Positions 1-11,668 of a DNA stretch of 64,000 nucleotides are shown here, in pieces; within the stretch, counting starts at the first letter, position 1, and each line of letters opens with the position of its first letter. The position numbers and the translations under genes are program-made. The notes beneath the pieces were generated by a model. It did no database searches. It was not told the DNA's origin and was given only the letters and a program-made list of their open reading frames with translations. The stretch is from Nymphaea colorata (lineage: Eukaryota > Streptophyta > Magnoliopsida > Nymphaeales > Nymphaeaceae): NCBI RefSeq assembly GCF_008831285.2, contig NC_045138.2:4068143-4132142 (forward strand), written 5' to 3'.

Positions 1-1
1 C

Positions 2-2008
2 TGGATCACTCTGTGCTCTTGCTTTAAAGAACATGTATCTGCTTCCTACCAACTTGGAAATGAAGTTAGAAGGATCAACGAAAAGCTTGATGAAATAGAA
101 AAAAATATTAAAACGATGGATTTTGTCAACACAACTCCAAAAGAGAGTAGTGGTGAGGGTCCTATGGGTGGTGTACGTGACAATCCTCGAGAGACAACCC
201 ATCACATAGGTACTGTTCAACCACACCTAGGCAGGGCGGACGATAAGGAGAAAGTAAAAGAACTCTTGTTTGATGGCTCTATAGAGAGTAGTGTCCTAGG
301 AAAACGTGGTGTTTCTATTGTATCCATTGTAGGTCAAGGTGGGATTGGGAAAACCACTCTTGCAAAAATGATCTTTAAGGAAACCGAAGAACAGTTTGGG
401 AAACGTAGGTGGTGGGTTTGTGTTTCGAAAAAACCAAACCGCACAGATTTGCTACAAAAGATACTAAAGGTCGTGTGCAAGGGATCAGAAAGAGAACTTG
501 AGGGTGTCACTTCCTTAAGTGACTTATGTACACGACTCCAGAGTGAGCTTTCAAAGAGCAGGTTTTTGTTGGTCTTAGATGATATATGGGAATTAAGTTG
601 GTGGGGTGGAGAGGTAGAGGACACCCTGAGGGGAGGTGCAAAGGAGAGCAAGATTTTGATCACCAGTAGATACATAGAAGTCTCCCAAGGGATTGGTGCT
701 AAAATGCATAAACTACCAGAAATGACTTTTGAAGAAAGTTGGAGCTTGTTTTTGGATGTGGCATTGAAAGAAGAAAATGAATTGGCGAGCCACAATTTGA
801 AAGATATTGGGGAGAGGATAGTGGACAAGTGTGGTGGGTTGCCGCTTGTAGTCCAGACTGTAGGGTCCTTAATGCGTACAAAAAGGATGACCGAAGATGC
901 CTGGAATAGCGTTGAAAAGAGTGGGATCTGGGAATGGAGTATGCCTGCAGCCTCATCGTCTTCCTCTCAATATGGTGACATTCTTCCTGGTCTCATGCTG
1001 AGCTATGATGACTTGCCAGCGTCTTTGAAGAGTTGTTTTGTATATTGTTGCATTTATCCAAAGGATTATCAGATAGAAAGGGACTTATTGGCCATGCAAT
1101 GGGTCGCGCATGGATTGATTGAGGAAAAGAAGGGCATGGATGTGGAAGTGACAGCGAACCAATGTATTGATGATTTGATAAATAGGTGCATGATTGAAGA
1201 AACTGAAGAAGGGGATGTAAAACTGCATGACACTTTGCATGACCTTGCCTCATATATAGGTAGAAAGGAATATAGCCATGCCTCTCCTACTGAGCACACC
1301 CGCCATCTGTCATTGCTTGATATAGATGATGCAGAGATGCCCATGCATAATGTTTCATTAGTAGCAAATAAGTTGCGCACATTGTTCTGTGCATCCTTGC
1401 CGTCGGAACACTTCACCAACATCAAGTGGTTGAGGGTATTGTCATTGGAGGAATGTGAAATGGATGAGCTGCCAAATTCCATTGAATGTCTTTCACTACT
1501 AAAGTATCTCAATCTAAGCTATTCTGACATGAAACGGTTGCCCAGTTCAATCGACAGACTTTGGAACTTGCAAACGTTGGATTTAAGTTATAGTAAAATT
1601 GAAGAGGTGCCCGAGGAAATAGGTAAACTGTGCAACTTGAGGTATCTTGGGTTGGAAGGTACAGAGGAATTGAAATTTGTAGCCGAAGGCTTGGGGAAGC
1701 TTACCAATTTGCGGACCTTAAAAAGGTTTCTTTTATGCAATGACAAAGAGGATAGAAGAGGATGTAATATTAAGGAACTAAAAGACTTGAACAACCTAAC
1801 GGGAAAATTGTCCATAGAAGGTTTGGGGGGTGCTAGAAAGGAAATCAATTTAGGAAAAGCCCAATTGCTTAAGGAGAAGCATCTTCTAACTGGTTTGAAG
1901 TTTGATTTTGAGGAACAACATGATGACAAAGTTGCTGATGCTTCTGAACAGAGTTGTATGCTGGATGCTTTGGAACCTCCACATTGCCTCAAGAGCTTGA
2001 AAAACTAA
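2..2008 (+). CDS. CNL disease-resistance protein, CC end + NB-ARC + first LRRs (5' truncated by window)
   Basis: Intracellular nucleotide-binding immune receptor of the CC-NB-ARC-LRR class; the family senses pathogen effectors and switches on ATP binding. The frame is open from base 2, upstream of the first Met at 116, and its first ~38 codons match the end of the coiled-coil domain of NLR2 and NLR4, so the true start lies outside the window. Counting from the Met at 116: P-loop GQGGIGKTT at 73-81, RNBS-A FGKRRWWVCVS near 94-104, kinase-2 LLVLDDIW at 151-158 (the Trp marks the non-TIR class), RNBS-B KILITSR near 179, GLPL at 241-244, RNBS-D CFVYCCIYPKDY near 307, and an LHD form of the MHD motif near 370-376. 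LRRs begin near residue 430. The frame stops at 2008 inside the LRR while another frame carries on (next entry). This is either a recent frameshift or a junction of deleted LRRs. Single exon, as is common in the family. Confidence 0.88.
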   Translation, partial: WITLCSCFKEHVSASYQLGNEVRRINEKLDEIEKNIKTMDFVNTTPKESSGEGPMGGVRDNPRETTHHIGTVQPHLGRADDKEKVKELLFDGSIESSVLGKRGVSIVSIVGQGGIGKTTLAKMIFKETEEQFGKRRWWVCVSKKPNRTDLLQKILKVVCKGSERELEGVTSLSDLCTRLQSELSKSRFLLVLDDIWELSWWGGEVEDTLRGGAKESKILITSRYIEVSQGIGAKMHKLPEMTFEESWSLFLDVALKEENELASHNLKDIGERIVDKCGGLPLVVQTVGSLMRTKRMTEDAWNSVEKSGIWEWSMPAASSSSSQYGDILPGLMLSYDDLPASLKSCFVYCCIYPKDYQIERDLLAMQWVAHGLIEEKKGMDVEVTANQCIDDLINRCMIEETEEGDVKLHDTLHDLASYIGRKEYSHASPTEHTRHLSLLDIDDAEMPMHNVSLVANKLRTLFCASLPSEHFTNIKWLRVLSLEECEMDELPNSIECLSLLKYLNLSYSDMKRLPSSIDRLWNLQTLDLSYSKIEEVPEEIGKLCNLRYLGLEGTEELKFVAEGLGKLTNLRTLKRFLLCNDKEDRRGCNIKELKDLNNLTGKLSIEGLGGARKEINLGKAQLLKEKHLLTGLKFDFEEQHDDKVADASEQSCMLDALEPPHCLKSLKN

Positions 2009-3009
2009 TAAGCATTACTTCATTGGAAAAACTAGAGCTCAATAAATGCCCAGCAGTGTGTGAAATAGCCAGCATGCCTTCTCTCAAATCCTTGAAGATT
2101 GGGAGCTGTGATGGACTCAACACAATTGGTCATGACATGCCTGCCTTGGAGTCATTGGAGGTGGACGGATGTGGTAGACTAGAGCAAGTAGCTGATGATC
2201 ACATGCCAGCTTTGAAGATGTTGAATTTGACTAATCTGAAGGCTGTGAAGCAGCTTCCTACTCATCTTCCTTCACTTGAGGTACTGACAGTACAGGATTT
2301 GCCCAATTGGGAGGGGTGGCCAGCAATTGGATCGAGGGAAACAACAATTTCTATGCCATGCTTAAGAGAGGCGGGTCTTGAAAATTGTCCAAAGGTGCAA
2401 ACACAAGGCTTGCTTTATGCTCTATCCGAGCAGGAGCATGACTATGAGCCTCAGCTCCAAGAATTGAGAGTGTGGGATTGCCCAAGTGCAAGATTGGGAT
2501 GGAAATTGCTCAAGCAATTGCCTAACCTCACTGACTTGAGATTGGATAGGGAAGCTTTGGAATCAACACTGCCATCGCCATTGCCATCAGAAGTATCAAC
2601 GTTTCTACCCTCCCTTGAGCATCTAACTTTGACAGACGCGAATGTTGATAAGCTCAAATGGGGAAGGGTGCCTGAGTGGGTGTGGGGTCTCACCCAACTA
2701 GATTCATTAGGCCTGCAAGGTTTCACTGAGGAGATCAGCTTGGGAGGCCACTGGCAGTGTCTACAAGAACTGGTGCGTCTGGAGCTTTATGACTTTCCCA
2801 ATCTCAAGTCCCTGGTGGACATCAATAATACTACTTCCTTACAAAATGATGCAGTAGCCACAACAAGTCCCACGGATGCAAAGGAACAGCTTGCTTGCCT
2901 CTTGAATCTTGAAGACCTAGTTGTTTCCTGCTGCCCCGCAGTCGATCTGCCGCAAGAATTAAGGGACTCTCTTGAGGACAGGTTACGCATAGAAACAGAA
3001 AGGGCTTGA
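1986..3009 (+). CDS. C-terminal LRR segment of the same CNL gene, in a shifted frame
   Basis: About 340 codons of leucine-rich repeats (LEKLELNKCPAV, MPSLKSLKIGSCDGL, MPALESLEVDGCGRL and so on) ending with TGA at 3007-3009. They continue the LRR domain of the preceding frame after a shift near 1985-2008. The overlap of the two frames is about 50 bp and shows no GT-AG intron, so I read one gene with a frame break rather than two genes. The last ~55 codons (FPNLKSLVDINN to DLPQELRD) recur as the tails of NLR2, NLR3 and NLR4. If the frames were joined, the protein would have the length expected of a full CNL. Whether the break is real, a sequencing error, or tolerated is not decidable here. Confidence 0.78.
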
Positions 3010-3161
3010 GGTACTGTTGTATCATGTTGAGGTGCTGCTATATCACGTTCCTGAAATTTTTTAGTTCATTTTAATTGTCTGAAATGTGTGTGGTGTTTAA
3101 AATTGAAGACAGGTTGTAACTAATTGTTTGGTTAAATATGAATTTTCGCATTTCATCGGCT

Positions 3162-3226
<65 letters not shown>

Positions 3227-3635
3227 CCAAGTCTGTTGGATCCGTATTTAAACCTGGAACGTAACTAGCATAGAAGATCACTACCTATTGTATTGCCATA
3301 GACATTGCTTTCTAAGAAGGCATGTATTCAATCATACATGATTCACCAGCCTGTGTCTGAATGAAAATTTTTTAATTTATGTCACACCTTTTAATATTGT
3401 GATGAGTAAGGGGATCTCCAGTACATACCAGTACTTACTCTTCATTTGATTATGCCCAATATCTCAATAAATTTCAAACTTGGACATAAATAAAATTGCT
3501 CCAAATCTTAGGATGTTAGTGAAGTGTTTGCCTCACAAAATCTAAAAGGTTCAAGACTTTCCTTTAATTTGGTTACTACACCTAATTAGAGGTTCATCTC
3601 ATCTTAAACTTCTTATAGGAGTGTTCAATACAAAA
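3010..3635. other. 3' flank of the first CNL gene
   Basis: No coding potential seen. The segment resembles the 3' flanks of NLR2-4 (for example the TTGCATTT/TCGGCTCTT stretch before the CT tract and the text around 3290-3480), so the first gene shares its downstream context with the duplicated block. Confidence 0.6.
3167..3222. repeat. (CT)28 microsatellite
   Basis: Perfect CT dinucleotide run of 56 bp in the 3' flank of the CNL gene. The same position downstream of NLR2-4 has only a few CTCTCT units, so it expanded here. Confidence 0.97.
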
Positions 3636-3965
3636 AAAAAAAACATGTATTTACTGATGCATGAAAAAGTATGCATCCCTAAAAATTCCTTTTTTGATGT
3701 TTATGTCCAAGTGTCAGTAAAAGGGATGCATTACTGATGGATACTGTATCTTTGTCAGTAAAAATTCATGCCTTTGGGAAGTTCCCAAGAAAAAAGTCGA
3801 ACATTACTGGCGTTTCAAGGAAGAGTCAATAAAGATGTGTATCTATACGACGGATCTGCGCAAAGTGAATGTTTGATGGGTTTTTTTTTAATCTACAGCG
3901 GGGAAATGGTCACCGCTAGAGCTTAAAGTTCCATATAAGTCAATCATTACTGACGTGGCTCTTGA
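3636..3965. mobile_element. MITE-like sequence with alternating CAGTAA/TTACTG motifs (CACTA-like?)
   Basis: Short motifs of the form TTACTGATG/GTCAGTAAAA occur repeatedly in both orientations (near 3650, 3715, 3735, 3755, 3805, 3945). Clusters like this are typical of subterminal repeats in non-autonomous CACTA (En/Spm) elements. The same vocabulary returns at 4690-4740, 6700-7330 and 23400-24190. No clean terminal repeats or target duplication were found, so the borders are approximate. Between 3966 and 4845 there is a short GT run and nothing recognisable. Confidence 0.35.
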
Positions 3966-4845
3966 AGCACCTTATGTGTATGTGTGTGTGTGTGTGTGTG
4001 TAGAGCACCTTATATGTCCACACACATGATCTGCCAAGTTGCATGCCCATAGGAGGGGATGAGCTTTAATTACTCCTCTCTTATGACCATAGCACCCAAA
4101 TCTGCCTTGTCTGTGAGAGTACGCCTGTTTCATTGCAGTGTTCCTTTGTTTCTCAGTGTGTGTTTGTACACCTCTCCCATTGTAGTGGTCCTTTTTTCTT
4201 TGGCTCAAGTTTTCCTTTTTTTTTTTTTAACGGCTGTTTTTTCTCCTCAATAGCAAGCCTTTTTCTGGTGGGAAAAAGGAAAAGCATAATTTGCTAGGAA
4301 AGCACAACCATGCATGCAGCCTCTTTAATTTAAATATACGTTAATGTTGATAATTTGTTTTACCTTTTTGATTGAGATAATGAGTATTACAGCTCCAACT
4401 TACTCTGTTAAACTGGACTGTTTTCTTAAACAACTCAAGCTTGGCCTTAAATTAATCTTTGATTTTGTAAATAAGTCGCATGTATTATGGGCAACAGCAA
4501 GGAGCACCAAATTACTTAGAAAATTTTAAGTGATCTTGAGCTTGTTAGTCCTAATGGATTAATGCAAGAGTGGTTTTATTTTTACCTTGTTATAATTCAA
4601 GAATATACATGCTGAGTCCATGATTCTTAGTTGTTGCTCGATGTTTTAATTCACTACATAAAACTGTAGTTTTATTGATGTGCGAAAAATGTCAGCAAAA
4701 ATACAGAAACCATCAGTAAACGTATTACTGACAGCACAAGAAATCTGCCACTGTATATGATGTGCTGAATCTTTCATTGATAGTTTTGCAGTTCATCAAT
4801 ATATGTCCACTTATACTGGCAGATTTGGATGTCAGTGTATTCCCA

Positions 4846-6276
4846 TATGAGGGGATGGGCTTAAAGCGTATATGTTTGCTGCAAATGATACTGGAGTATG
4901 CATGGGAGAACTTGAGGGTATCACTTTGTTGAATGACTTGTCCACACGACAAGAGAGTGACCTCTGAAAAGAGCAAGTCTTTTTTTTTTTTTTTTTTGGT
5001 CTTTAGATGATATATGGGAATTAGATTGGTGGTGGGGAGAGTACAGGACATCCTGACGGGTATGACTAAAATGCATAAATTATCGGAAAATGACTTTTGA
5101 TTAATGTGGGAGATTGTTTCTAGATGTGCCATTGAAAGTGGAAAATGAATTGGTGACTCACAAATTGAAAGGCATTGGGAAGAGTATAGACAAGTGTGGT
5201 GGGTTGCCGCTTGTAGTCCAGACCATAATGTCCTCAATGCGTACGAAAAGGATGACGGAAGACAACTGTAAAAGCGTTGAGAATAGTGGGATATAGGAAT
5301 GGAAGATGCCTGCCCCATAGTCTTCCACCCAATATGGAGGCATTGTTACTGGTTTCATGCTGAGCTGTGATGACTTGTCAGCATCTTTTGCAGACTTGTT
5401 TTGTCCAGTACTGCATTTATCCAAAAGGATTGTGAGATAGAAATTGAGAGATTGATCATGGAATGGGTGGCGCATAGATTGATTAATCAAAAGAAAGGCT
5501 CTGATGTGGAAGTGAGAGCAATCCAATGTATTGATGATCTGATAAATGGGTGTTTGACTGAAGAAACTGAATATAAGAAAATCAAATTGCATGACATTTT
5601 GCATGACCTTGCCTCATATATAGGTAGAAGGGAATATAGGTCTTTGTGTTAAAGGAAACAAATGCACAACGTCCAGGTCAATGACCATATCGTAGCTGGC
5701 TGCCATCTTACCATAAGACGTCCATTCATCTCAACTCTCTCAACTTCAACATGCTTCAAATATCATTAAGAAAACCTTGACATGTAGAGGAAAGGAGAGC
5801 TCTTTCCTTAATGCTGTAAATATTTCCATTGTAATTGACTGTTGTAAAGTTGTTGTATATAATCTCTTGGATTTTTTAGTAAATAACAAGTGAAGTTTTC
5901 CATTGAGAATTTTTCTTTCCAGTTCCCCTTTATCGTGCCCTTGTGCATGAGTAAAGCTGTTCACAGTCTGCTACTGAGCAGACCCGCCATCTGTCATTAC
6001 TTGCTGTAGATGATGCAGAAGCAGCCATGCCTAATGCCTCGGCGGCAGCAAATATGTTGCGAACATTGTTGAGTTGCAATATTAGGGACCTAAAAGGACT
6101 TGACCAACCTAAAGGGGAAACTGTCCATAGAATTTGGGGAGGGTTAGAAAGGAAATTAATACAGGAAAAGCACAATTGCTCAAGGAGAAGCATCTTCCAA
6201 CCCATTTGACATTAGACTTTAAGGACCAAGATGACGACAAAGTCGCCAATGCTTCTGAACATAGTAGCATATTTGA
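4846..6276 (+). pseudogene. CNL relic (NB-ARC to LRR), heavily decayed
   Basis: Pieces of the CNL gene appear in order but in changing frames: ELEGITLLND near 4910, kinase-2 DDIWELDW near 5005, FLDVPLKVENELV near 5117, CGGLPLVVQ near 5195, the region after RNBS-D (EWVAHRLINQKKG) near 5460, KLHDILHDLASYIG near 5585, then RPAICHYLL near 5980, NIRDLKGLDQP near 6080, and the LKEKHLP / ASEHSS segment near 6180-6265. Stops and frameshifts are frequent. A ~330-bp stretch (5640-5970) interrupts the similarity, and the LRR part equivalent to 1385-1765 of the first gene is missing. The N-terminal CC and P-loop are absent. It is the paralogue of the relic at 18073-18921, with which it also shares the text just after 5640. 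Confidence 0.82.
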
Positions 6277-6365
6277 AGCTTAGGTAGCCTTTGCTCCGAT
6301 GGCAGACTCCCCATACACACATACACAGAAACGATAGACTCCCCATACATACACACACAGAAAAT

Positions 6366-6397
<32 letters not shown>

Positions 6398-7541
6398 CGG
6401 GACGATGATCGACAATGATATTCCTGATGGTTAAAAAAAACAAAAACACCTCTATGTTTCCGGTAAGAGAGAGAGTGACCTGCCTTCAAACCCTCTATAT
6501 CGAGCTAAAATGGACGACAATTGGCAGACGGACACACCCATTTTTATCACGCTCAACCAAAAGGAAACAAGGATAAAAACCCTCTGCATTGTGGGGGAAT
6601 GTAGGTCTGTTGATGCAAACCCTCTGGGCCACGCAGAGGGTTTTCCTTTAAAACCCTCCATGGGAGGGAGAGAGATAGAGAGATTTCACTAAAAAAGCGG
6701 GTATTTATAACTCACTCGTGGAAAAAGTCGTGACAGTAAAGAGAAATCATTACTCACGTAGAGTGAATCCCTATCACTTGTTTCCTTTTTTTTAGCGCAC
6801 ATATGGAGAAGGCTATAGCGGTGAACTTGCTTACCAGTACAGCTTTATTGCAGCGAAAACGAGCATGGATCCGTATAATTGAACGTTCGTCGTCTTTTTT
6901 TCCGTTCTGTGAAGAAGCGTCTACCTGTGAGTGTAATTACCGGTACGGGTCTATGGAATAAGAACTATCATCATCCTAAGTATATGTCGTAAAGGTCGAT
7001 CATTACTGACGTCTTCTTTGAAACGTCCATAAACATACAGAAAATTAGCCAATTGTAGTTTTTCTGTGACGTTACTTTCCATTTGTCTTCAGTAGCATTT
7101 TTCCGCGGACAGTACTAAGATATTCAATCTTTAGTGACATTTTCCAAAAAAAAAAGATTAGTAAACATCTCATTTTCCTTGGCTTTCAATGACGTTTTTT
7201 TTAAATGTCAATAAAGGTGATAACCTTTGGTGACATTGCTCGTCAACACTAGTAAAAATTTCAAATTTTTGATCTCCCACACTTGTTATTTTAATTTTCA
7301 AAAGTCTAATCATTAGTGGTGTCATACTTCGCATCAGTAAATGTTTTAAATTTCCTCCAATATCTTTTCTCGCCTATATTTTAAACTTTTATTAGTGACA
7401 CGAACACATTTGCGCACGTACAAATCTGGCTGCCTTATTAAAATATATGTGCCTACTCATTCTCATATTGTCTCTCTTCCTCCTTTCTACCCGCTCAAAG
7501 GTTTCCCCCCTCTCCCTCTCCCTTCCTTCTCTCTCTCTCTC

Positions 7542-7591
<50 letters not shown>

Positions 7592-8690
7592 ATGCCTAGT
7601 TTTTTATGCTTATGTTCATTTTAAATTATTGCAAAAAAGAGGATGCCAATTGCCACTTCAATTATGGATGCTAAAATTTGTCGTGATCAGTAGCTTTTAT
7701 TTTCTTCTTTTCTTATTTGTCATTTTCTTATTCTTATTAATTTTATAGAACATTAAGACATTAAAACAAATAATTTCCTTTTTAAAAAATGAATAACAGT
7801 CTCGAAAAAGCCCACTATCAATATGTTCTTGGTTAGTCCGCTGGGATTTGCATGACTGACTGTTATTGGGCTATCCTGATCATAAAATCCAAATTCAAAG
7901 ACATATTTAAATCCAAATTCAAGGACATATTTAAATCCAAATTCAATGACGTATTTAAATTGTGTAGCAATACCCTGATCACGTGGATGAGTTGGATTTC
8001 ACCTTCATAATAGCTTTGGTCTAATTGGAAACAAACAACCAAAAAAAAAAACAAAAGAGAGTACCAAATTTAGATCCGAATAGCTACCTAATTAATCAGA
8101 TGTATACATATACTCAATCTGAAAAAGGTGTGCTGAGCCATGCACAAGTGGACAAGTTAACTGTTAGGTATGACAAAAATGAAAATTAAAAAAAACAGAT
8201 TTTGTAAATATCAGTATTGGCTACAATATACAATTGACAAACAATGCGGCGCATTTTTTCGAGAAAAACTTCAAATAGAAAATTCAAGATCGGTTAGAGA
8301 GATCACGTGCCACTAGTTCGTCTTCATTTTAATAGCATTCACATTCCATTGGCTTACTTACCCCTGCATGAGCTTGCGTCGCCTCTATTTTTTCTTTCCC
8401 TTAATTGTCGGATTTTTTCTTTCCAGATGATGTAGAGATTTTTTTCGGGATTATTTAGCAGCAATCATGGATCTTGCCAAGCTGTAGAGAATGTGGTCCT
8501 GTCGATTCACCACAATCCAAATTAAGTGGTGGGCAGGTTAAACTTCCAATGCCCACTGATGGGATGATTCTTTCGTATAAAATCAACAACTAGGAATTAA
8601 ACAAACGGGGAGACCTGCTGCGCTTGTGTATAGAGAGCGAAAGAAGGCTAAGAGAGATCAACATTGTTTTCGACAATATATATATATATT
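6277..8690. repeat. Segmental duplication, copy A upstream block (pairs with 22797-25508)
   Basis: Co-linear with 22797-25508: TTAGGTAGCCTTTGC, GATCGACAATGA, CTATGTTTCCGG, CCTTCAAACCCTCTATATCG, CCCGCTCAAAGGTTT, the TA array, and CAATATGTTCTTGGTTA all appear in the same order. It contains the CACTA-like TTACTGACG/CAGTAA vocabulary (6700-7330). No gene is visible. Open frames here are low-complexity or antisense noise. Confidence 0.85.
7545..7585. repeat. (TA)n microsatellite
   Basis: About 41 bp of perfect TA, preceded by a CT-rich tract. The equivalent array in copy B is at 24389-24435. Confidence 0.95.
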
Positions 8691-8884
8691 CTCTCTCTCT
8701 CTCTCTTAAGTCCAACGTATTTGTTCACAATTATTAACTTAGTTTACCTACCAATTTATTCTCAAGATAATATCTAAAAGATTAGAATATTGTTTTCAAA
8801 AAATGTTTTGAACGTTGTATTTTAATATAAGAAATTCTTTGGGTTCAACCATCGTTGGTCACGTGCTTTTGCTTCTCTCTTTTT

Positions 8885-8890
8885 CTCTCC

Positions 8891-8939
<49 letters not shown>

Positions 8940-8961
8940 GATACATATATATATATATATT
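8885..8961. repeat. Compound (CT)n(TA)n microsatellite
   Basis: CT run passing directly into TA runs. This CT-to-TA order recurs at 7530-7585, 11278-11337, 24361-24435 and 25953-26010. Confidence 0.95.
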
Positions 8962-9129
8962 GGTAAAAAACAAACCACTTGGATAAAGACAAATATCATA
9001 CCTCTTAAAATTACTTGTAAATTATTATTTTTCCCAAACCTTATAGATATGATATTGAGAGCTATTTGATGAGAAACATATATTAAGTTCATAATTTTCT
9101 TACATTAATTATGTTTTTTAATAGTAAAC

Positions 9130-9340
9130 CGTTCTTTAGAGAGAGAAAGACAAGGAGAGAAATCAGAGAGACGGAGGAAGATTAATAAAGAGAGAGAAAA
9201 TGAAATGTTAAGAAAAAAATCCAAGGAAGAGAGAGAGAGAAAGATACCTAAGAGAAGTGGGGAGTGATTGATAAAAGAGAGAGAACAAGAGAATTTGAGA
9301 GAGGAATAAAAAAGAGAGAAAGAGAGATATATTAATCTTG
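9130..9340. repeat. GA-rich repeat fragment related to the 46.8-54.1 kb field
   Basis: Consists of GAGAGAAA, GATTAATAAAGAGAGAG, and TTAAGAAAAAAATC-type words. This is the same vocabulary as the large GA field at 46840-54120, but only ~200 bp long and isolated. Confidence 0.7.
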
Positions 9341-9439
9341 CCGAAAATTCGAGACAGCCACTCCAGCTAAGGTCAATTAATCTTCATTGCGCTATAAGGA
9401 TTAATCGCTCTCTCAATATAATTTTATAATTTAAAATCA

Positions 9440-9918
9440 TTTTTCTGGTGTATTTAAGTGGAGCTGGTTATGTACGTCATCCATGTGTCTGCAATTTCAC
9501 ATGTCATTTAATAATGACAAAAAAAATACCTGTGATTAATACAAAAAGATGTTTTTTTTAGGACAACAAAGGAAACCACAAAAATAAGATTTGAGGATTC
9601 AATAAAGGTAAAATTTGTCAGTTTGTATATAAATATTGTTATAAAACAGTAAAAACATTATTTTGCCCCGCTCATAGCATTATCTCATTTCTCGTAAATA
9701 TTTTATTATCTCATAAACATTATCTCATACTTATGTTTCATGTTATCTCATACATGTGTCTAATCATTATCTCATAAATATTTTATTATCTCATAAACAT
9801 TATCTTTAATGTTATCTCATACATTCATCCGTTAACTTCAATACGAATCTTAATGATGTTTCGATTAATTGAATCTATTTATCTTTAATGTTATCTCATA
9901 CATTCATCCGTTAACTTC
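9440..9918. mobile_element. Dispersed element rich in TTATCTCATA words, copy 1
   Basis: Shares ordered text with 16470-17160 and 31800-32480 (AGCTGGTTATGTAC, TGATTAATACAA, GAGGATTCAATAAAGGTAAAA, TTTTGCCCCGCT), followed by repeated TTATCTCATA/CATTATCTCATAC. The other two copies sit at equivalent places of the segmental duplication; this one is independent. No coding sequence. Class unknown. Confidence 0.55.
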
Positions 9919-9951
9919 AATACGAATCTTAATGATGTTTCGATTAATTGA
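9801..9951. repeat. Near-perfect 79-bp tandem duplication
   Basis: The unit starting TATCTTTAATGTTATCTC and running through TTTCGATTAATTGA occurs twice, offset by 79 bp, practically without differences, so it is young. It overlaps the left end of the inverted-repeat element that follows. Confidence 0.9.
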
Positions 9952-10862
9952 GTCTGATAAAGAAAAACAAATTGAATTGTCTCTTATCATCTCTTATCAC
10001 GTTTCCAAGTGAGTGGGAGAAACCCACTGCAGAGTGTTGGAGCTCCTACGCAATCCCTTATCATCTTAAAGTGCATGACCTATGGTTCAGGGTGTGTTTC
10101 AACTTGCACATATGTGAACACCCACCCACACCCGCTCCCCCACCCCTTCCCTTCTTTTTTTTGCAGCATAGGAAGTTGAAGCCTTGGACATAGGAATTGT
10201 GCCAATCCCTTGAACAAATCTTTGATCATATTGGGTTCAGGATTTTGCATCAGAATCCAATTAATGCCCAATTCAGATCCATTTTCTTGTATTGCTTTTT
10301 TTCTTGTGTTATTGCATCAAAAAACCCAACTTCTTGTGAAAGTGAACACCTCATGTGGGAAAGTGATTTCACTTTTCCATGGGCATGATTCTTTTTCTAG
10401 TAGACATCCTCTAGGCATCCTCATTTTTCACAATGGCTTCACGAACATTGTAGGGAAGATGTTTTTTTTCTTTTCATATGAAAATGTCACCCGTTTTGAT
10501 AGAAAAGTGGGAATCCTAAACCCAATATGATCAAAGACGGGTTTCAAAGGGGGTTGGCACAATGACTTGGTTGAGTATGGTCGCTACAAATTAAATGTCA
10601 GATGCGTCAACTTCCTATGCTGCAAAAAATGCAGAAAGGGGGGCGAGGGAGTCGGTGTGGGCGTGTGTTCACGTATGTGCAAGTTGAAACACACAATGAA
10701 TTGAAAGTGGGTCATGTACCTTATGATGATAAGGGCATCAGTAGGAGCTTCAACACTCTGCAGTGGGTTTCTCCCACTCACCTGAAAACATGATTGGAGA
10801 CAGTTCAATTTGGTTTTCTTTGTCAGATCTGATTAATCTGAAAGATTCGTATTAAGATTTGT
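9916..10862. mobile_element. Foldback / Mutator-like element with ~260-bp inverted termini
   Basis: The left arm (about 9919-10185) matches the reverse complement of the right arm (about 10605-10860). Shared words include AATACGAATCTT, GAGTGGGAGAAACCCACTGC, AGAGTGTTG, CTTATCATC, GTGTTTCAACTTGCACATA, TTTTTTGCAGCATAGGAAGTTGA. The core (10190-10600) shows no recognisable gene. Long terminal inverted repeats suggest a MULE or foldback element. It is missing from copy B, whose sequence passes from the equivalent of 8690 directly to the TA array at 25509. Confidence 0.72.
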
Positions 10863-10864
10863 TG

Positions 10865-10868
<4 letters not shown>

Positions 10869-10915
<47 letters not shown>
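10869..10915. repeat. (AT)n microsatellite
   Basis: Perfect 47-bp AT run at the start of the next duplicated block; the counterpart in copy B is 25509-25591. Confidence 0.95.

Positions 10916-11668
<753 letters not shown>

Noticed and set aside
334-828. Long reverse-strand frames opposite the CNL genes (also 13277-13606, 35186-35647, 28593-29189)
   Set aside because: They mirror the NB-ARC coding strand, have no domain of their own and recur only because the sense sequence is duplicated.
9660-9910. CRISPR-like array suggested by repeated TTATCTCATA words
   Set aside because: Words are irregularly spaced, degenerate and in eukaryotic transposon context; no cas genes.
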